Positions 8,486 through 9,929 of a stretch of 9,929 nt of DNA are shown piece by piece. A model generated the notes under the pieces. The model was not told the DNA's origin, did no database searches, and saw only the letters and a list, made by a program, of their open reading frames with translations. Both the position numbers and the translations under genes were made by a program. Positions within the stretch are counted from its first letter, which is position 1. Each line of letters begins with the position of its first letter. Origin of the DNA: an uncultured Verrucomicrobiota bacterium (GTDB lineage: Bacteria > Verrucomicrobiota > Verrucomicrobiae > Opitutales > Opitutaceae); NCBI GenBank assembly GCA_946482165.1, contig CAMLQS010000182.1, positions 1 through 9,929 on the forward strand, given 5' to 3'.

Positions 8486-9929
8486 ATGGACCAGCCCTCT
8501 CTTCTCACGACCCACCGCAAGGCGCTCACGATCAATCTCGATGACACGAAATACGGGACCTTCGCCGAGATCGGAGCCGGCCAGGAGGTGGCCCGCGTGT
8601 TTTTCCAGGCCGGCGGCGCCGCCGGCACCATCGCCAAGTCGATGTCGGCCTACGACATGACCTTCAGCGACGCCATCTACGGCAAGGCCCCGCGCTACGT
8701 CTCGCGCGAACGCATGCACACCATGCTCGACCACGAGTATGAGCTGCTCGTCACCCGCCTCGGCGAGAAACGCGGCGCCACCACCAAGTTTTTCGTCTTC
8801 GCCGACACCGTCGCCGCCAAGTCCTACAAGGGGAACAACGAGTGCCACGGCTGGATGGGCATCCGCTTCCAGTCCGAGCCCGGCTCCGAGCCGAGCGACG
8901 TCGTCCTCCACGTGCGCATGTGGGACAAGGACAACCTCCGCCAGCAGGAGGCCATCGGCATCGTCGGCACCAACCTCATCTACGCCGCGCTCTACCTGCG
9001 CGACGACTTGGAGAAATTCATCGCCTCCCTCGCCGACAACGTCGGCTCCGACCGCATCGAGGTCGACATGCTCAAGTTCTCCGGCCCGGCCTTTCCGGGG
9101 GTCGACAACCGCATCATGTCGCTCCACCTCGTGCGCCACGGCCTGACCAACGCAGTGATGTTCGGCCCGGGCGGCGAGGTGATCCAACCCTCGGAGGTGC
9201 TTTACAAGAAAGCCATTCTCGTCGAGCGCGGCAGCTTCCGGCCCGTCACCCACGTCAACGTCGACATGCTCAACTGCGCCACCGCGCAGTTCATGCAGGA
9301 GCCGAACGTCCAGGGGAAGGAGATGGTCGTGCTGATGGAGATCACGATGAACAACCTGCTCGCCGGAGGCGTCCTGGACTCCCCCGACTTCCTCGCGAGG
9401 GTCGACCTGCTCGGCGACATCGGCTGCACCGTATTGATTTCCAACTACAGCGAATACTACCGACTTACCACCTACTTCCGCCGCTACACGAAGGAGATGA
9501 TCGGCGTGACCATGGGCATCAACAACCTCCTCGAGATCTTCAACGAGAAGTATTACGAGCACCTCGAGGGCGGCATCCTGGAGAATTTCGGCCGTCTCTT
9601 CCGCCACAGCGTGCGCCTCTACATCTACCCGATGCAGCAGGCCGCCTATGAACGCTACCTCGCCACCGGCCACCCGGCCACGACCTCGCCCTTCGCGCCG
9701 CCCCCGCCCGCACCCTCGCCGTTCGCAAAGGACGTGCTCATCACCGCGCGCAACGTCCAGGTCGCCCCGCACCTGCGCAATCTCTACGAGCATCTGCTCG
9801 AGAACCACTACCTCGAGTGCATCATCGGCTTTGATCGCGAAATCCTCGGCATCTTCTCTCGCGACGTCCTCGAACGCATCCGCGCCAAGGACGGGAGCTG
9901 GGAAAAAATGGTCCCCGCCCCCGTCGCCA
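8486..9929 (+). CDS. Large conserved protein of unknown function, 3' end outside window
   Basis: An open frame from ATG at 8486 to the right edge gives at least 481 residues with no stop. The sequence begins MDQPSLLTTHRKALTINLDD and has the regular codon use (CTC, ATC, AAG, GAC) of a well-expressed gene. No signal peptide, membrane segment or beta-barrel pattern is visible, so it looks cytoplasmic. Notable blocks are KYGTFAEIGAGQEVARVFFQ at 22-41, AAGTIAKSMSAYDMTFSDAI at 44-63, FADTVAAKSYKGNNECHGWM at 105-124 and VGTNLIYAALY at 161-171. A proline-rich linker at about 398-416 (PFAPPPPAPSPF) separates a second segment. I believe relatives occur in several bacterial phyla and have sometimes been given names such as TonB-dependent receptor or nicotinate-nucleotide adenylyltransferase, but the sequence supports neither: there is no receptor plug or barrel and no nucleotidyltransferase HxGH motif near the start. 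The start has no Shine-Dalgarno but fits the family-like N-terminus. Confidence 0.88.
   Translation, partial: MDQPSLLTTHRKALTINLDDTKYGTFAEIGAGQEVARVFFQAGGAAGTIAKSMSAYDMTFSDAIYGKAPRYVSRERMHTMLDHEYELLVTRLGEKRGATTKFFVFADTVAAKSYKGNNECHGWMGIRFQSEPGSEPSDVVLHVRMWDKDNLRQQEAIGIVGTNLIYAALYLRDDLEKFIASLADNVGSDRIEVDMLKFSGPAFPGVDNRIMSLHLVRHGLTNAVMFGPGGEVIQPSEVLYKKAILVERGSFRPVTHVNVDMLNCATAQFMQEPNVQGKEMVVLMEITMNNLLAGGVLDSPDFLARVDLLGDIGCTVLISNYSEYYRLTTYFRRYTKEMIGVTMGINNLLEIFNEKYYEHLEGGILENFGRLFRHSVRLYIYPMQQAAYERYLATGHPATTSPFAPPPPAPSPFAKDVLITARNVQVAPHLRNLYEHLLENHYLECIIGFDREILGIFSRDVLERIRAKDGSWEKMVPAPVA

Noticed and set aside
8471..9808. A 445-codon minus-strand frame opposite the right-edge gene
   Set aside because: It has a repetitive Val/Glu/Gly/Asp composition typical of an antisense shadow, while the plus frame is a coherent protein.

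Overview
This is a GC-rich bacterial window with strong C/G-ending codon bias, few Shine-Dalgarno sequences and dense genes. The protein styles (a 602-residue SppA, a SufT-type MIP18 protein, a GT4 mannosyltransferase-like enzyme, a large uncharacterised conserved protein) and two kinds of short inverted-repeat element suggest Verrucomicrobiota, most likely an Opitutaceae-like lineage. That placement is inferred from general resemblance, not from a marker gene.

Layout. Positions 1-191 hold the beginning of a minus-strand reading frame that leaves the window on the left. Its peptide looks like the tail of an E. coli-type adenylosuccinate lyase without the rest of the enzyme. Next comes a plus-strand gene (178-2034) for a single-pass membrane protein with a periplasmic alpha-helical, TPR-like region of unknown function. 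A gap of 150 bases with no clear signal leads to htpG (2185-4062), the HSP90-family chaperone, which is complete with its catalytic motifs and followed by two tandem hairpins, the second a textbook intrinsic terminator. A 70-residue basic protein of unknown function follows (4307-4519).

Between that small gene and the convergent glycosyltransferase gene lies a roughly 180-base element with long imperfect terminal inverted repeats built from CGCTAA units. It fills nearly the whole intergenic space (4549-4726).

The minus strand then carries, in transcription order, sppA (8366 to 6558), sufT (6539 to 5991) and a GT4 glycosyltransferase (5851 to 4730). sppA and sufT are 18 bases apart and probably co-transcribed. 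sufT and the glycosyltransferase are separated by 139 bases holding a second element: two palindromic hairpins that are inverted copies of each other (5869-5959). A divergent 119-base gap separates sppA from a large plus-strand gene (8486 to the right edge, at least 481 residues) encoding a conserved cytoplasmic-looking protein whose function I do not recognise.

No phage, IS transposase, CRISPR, tRNA or rRNA is visible. The genes look like ordinary chromosomal housekeeping and envelope functions: protein folding, membrane-protein and signal-peptide degradation, Fe-S cluster maturation and glycolipid or glycan synthesis. The least explained items are the two repeat elements, the lyase-like fragment at the left edge and the uncharacterised right-edge gene. 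I do not see a multi-gene novel system.
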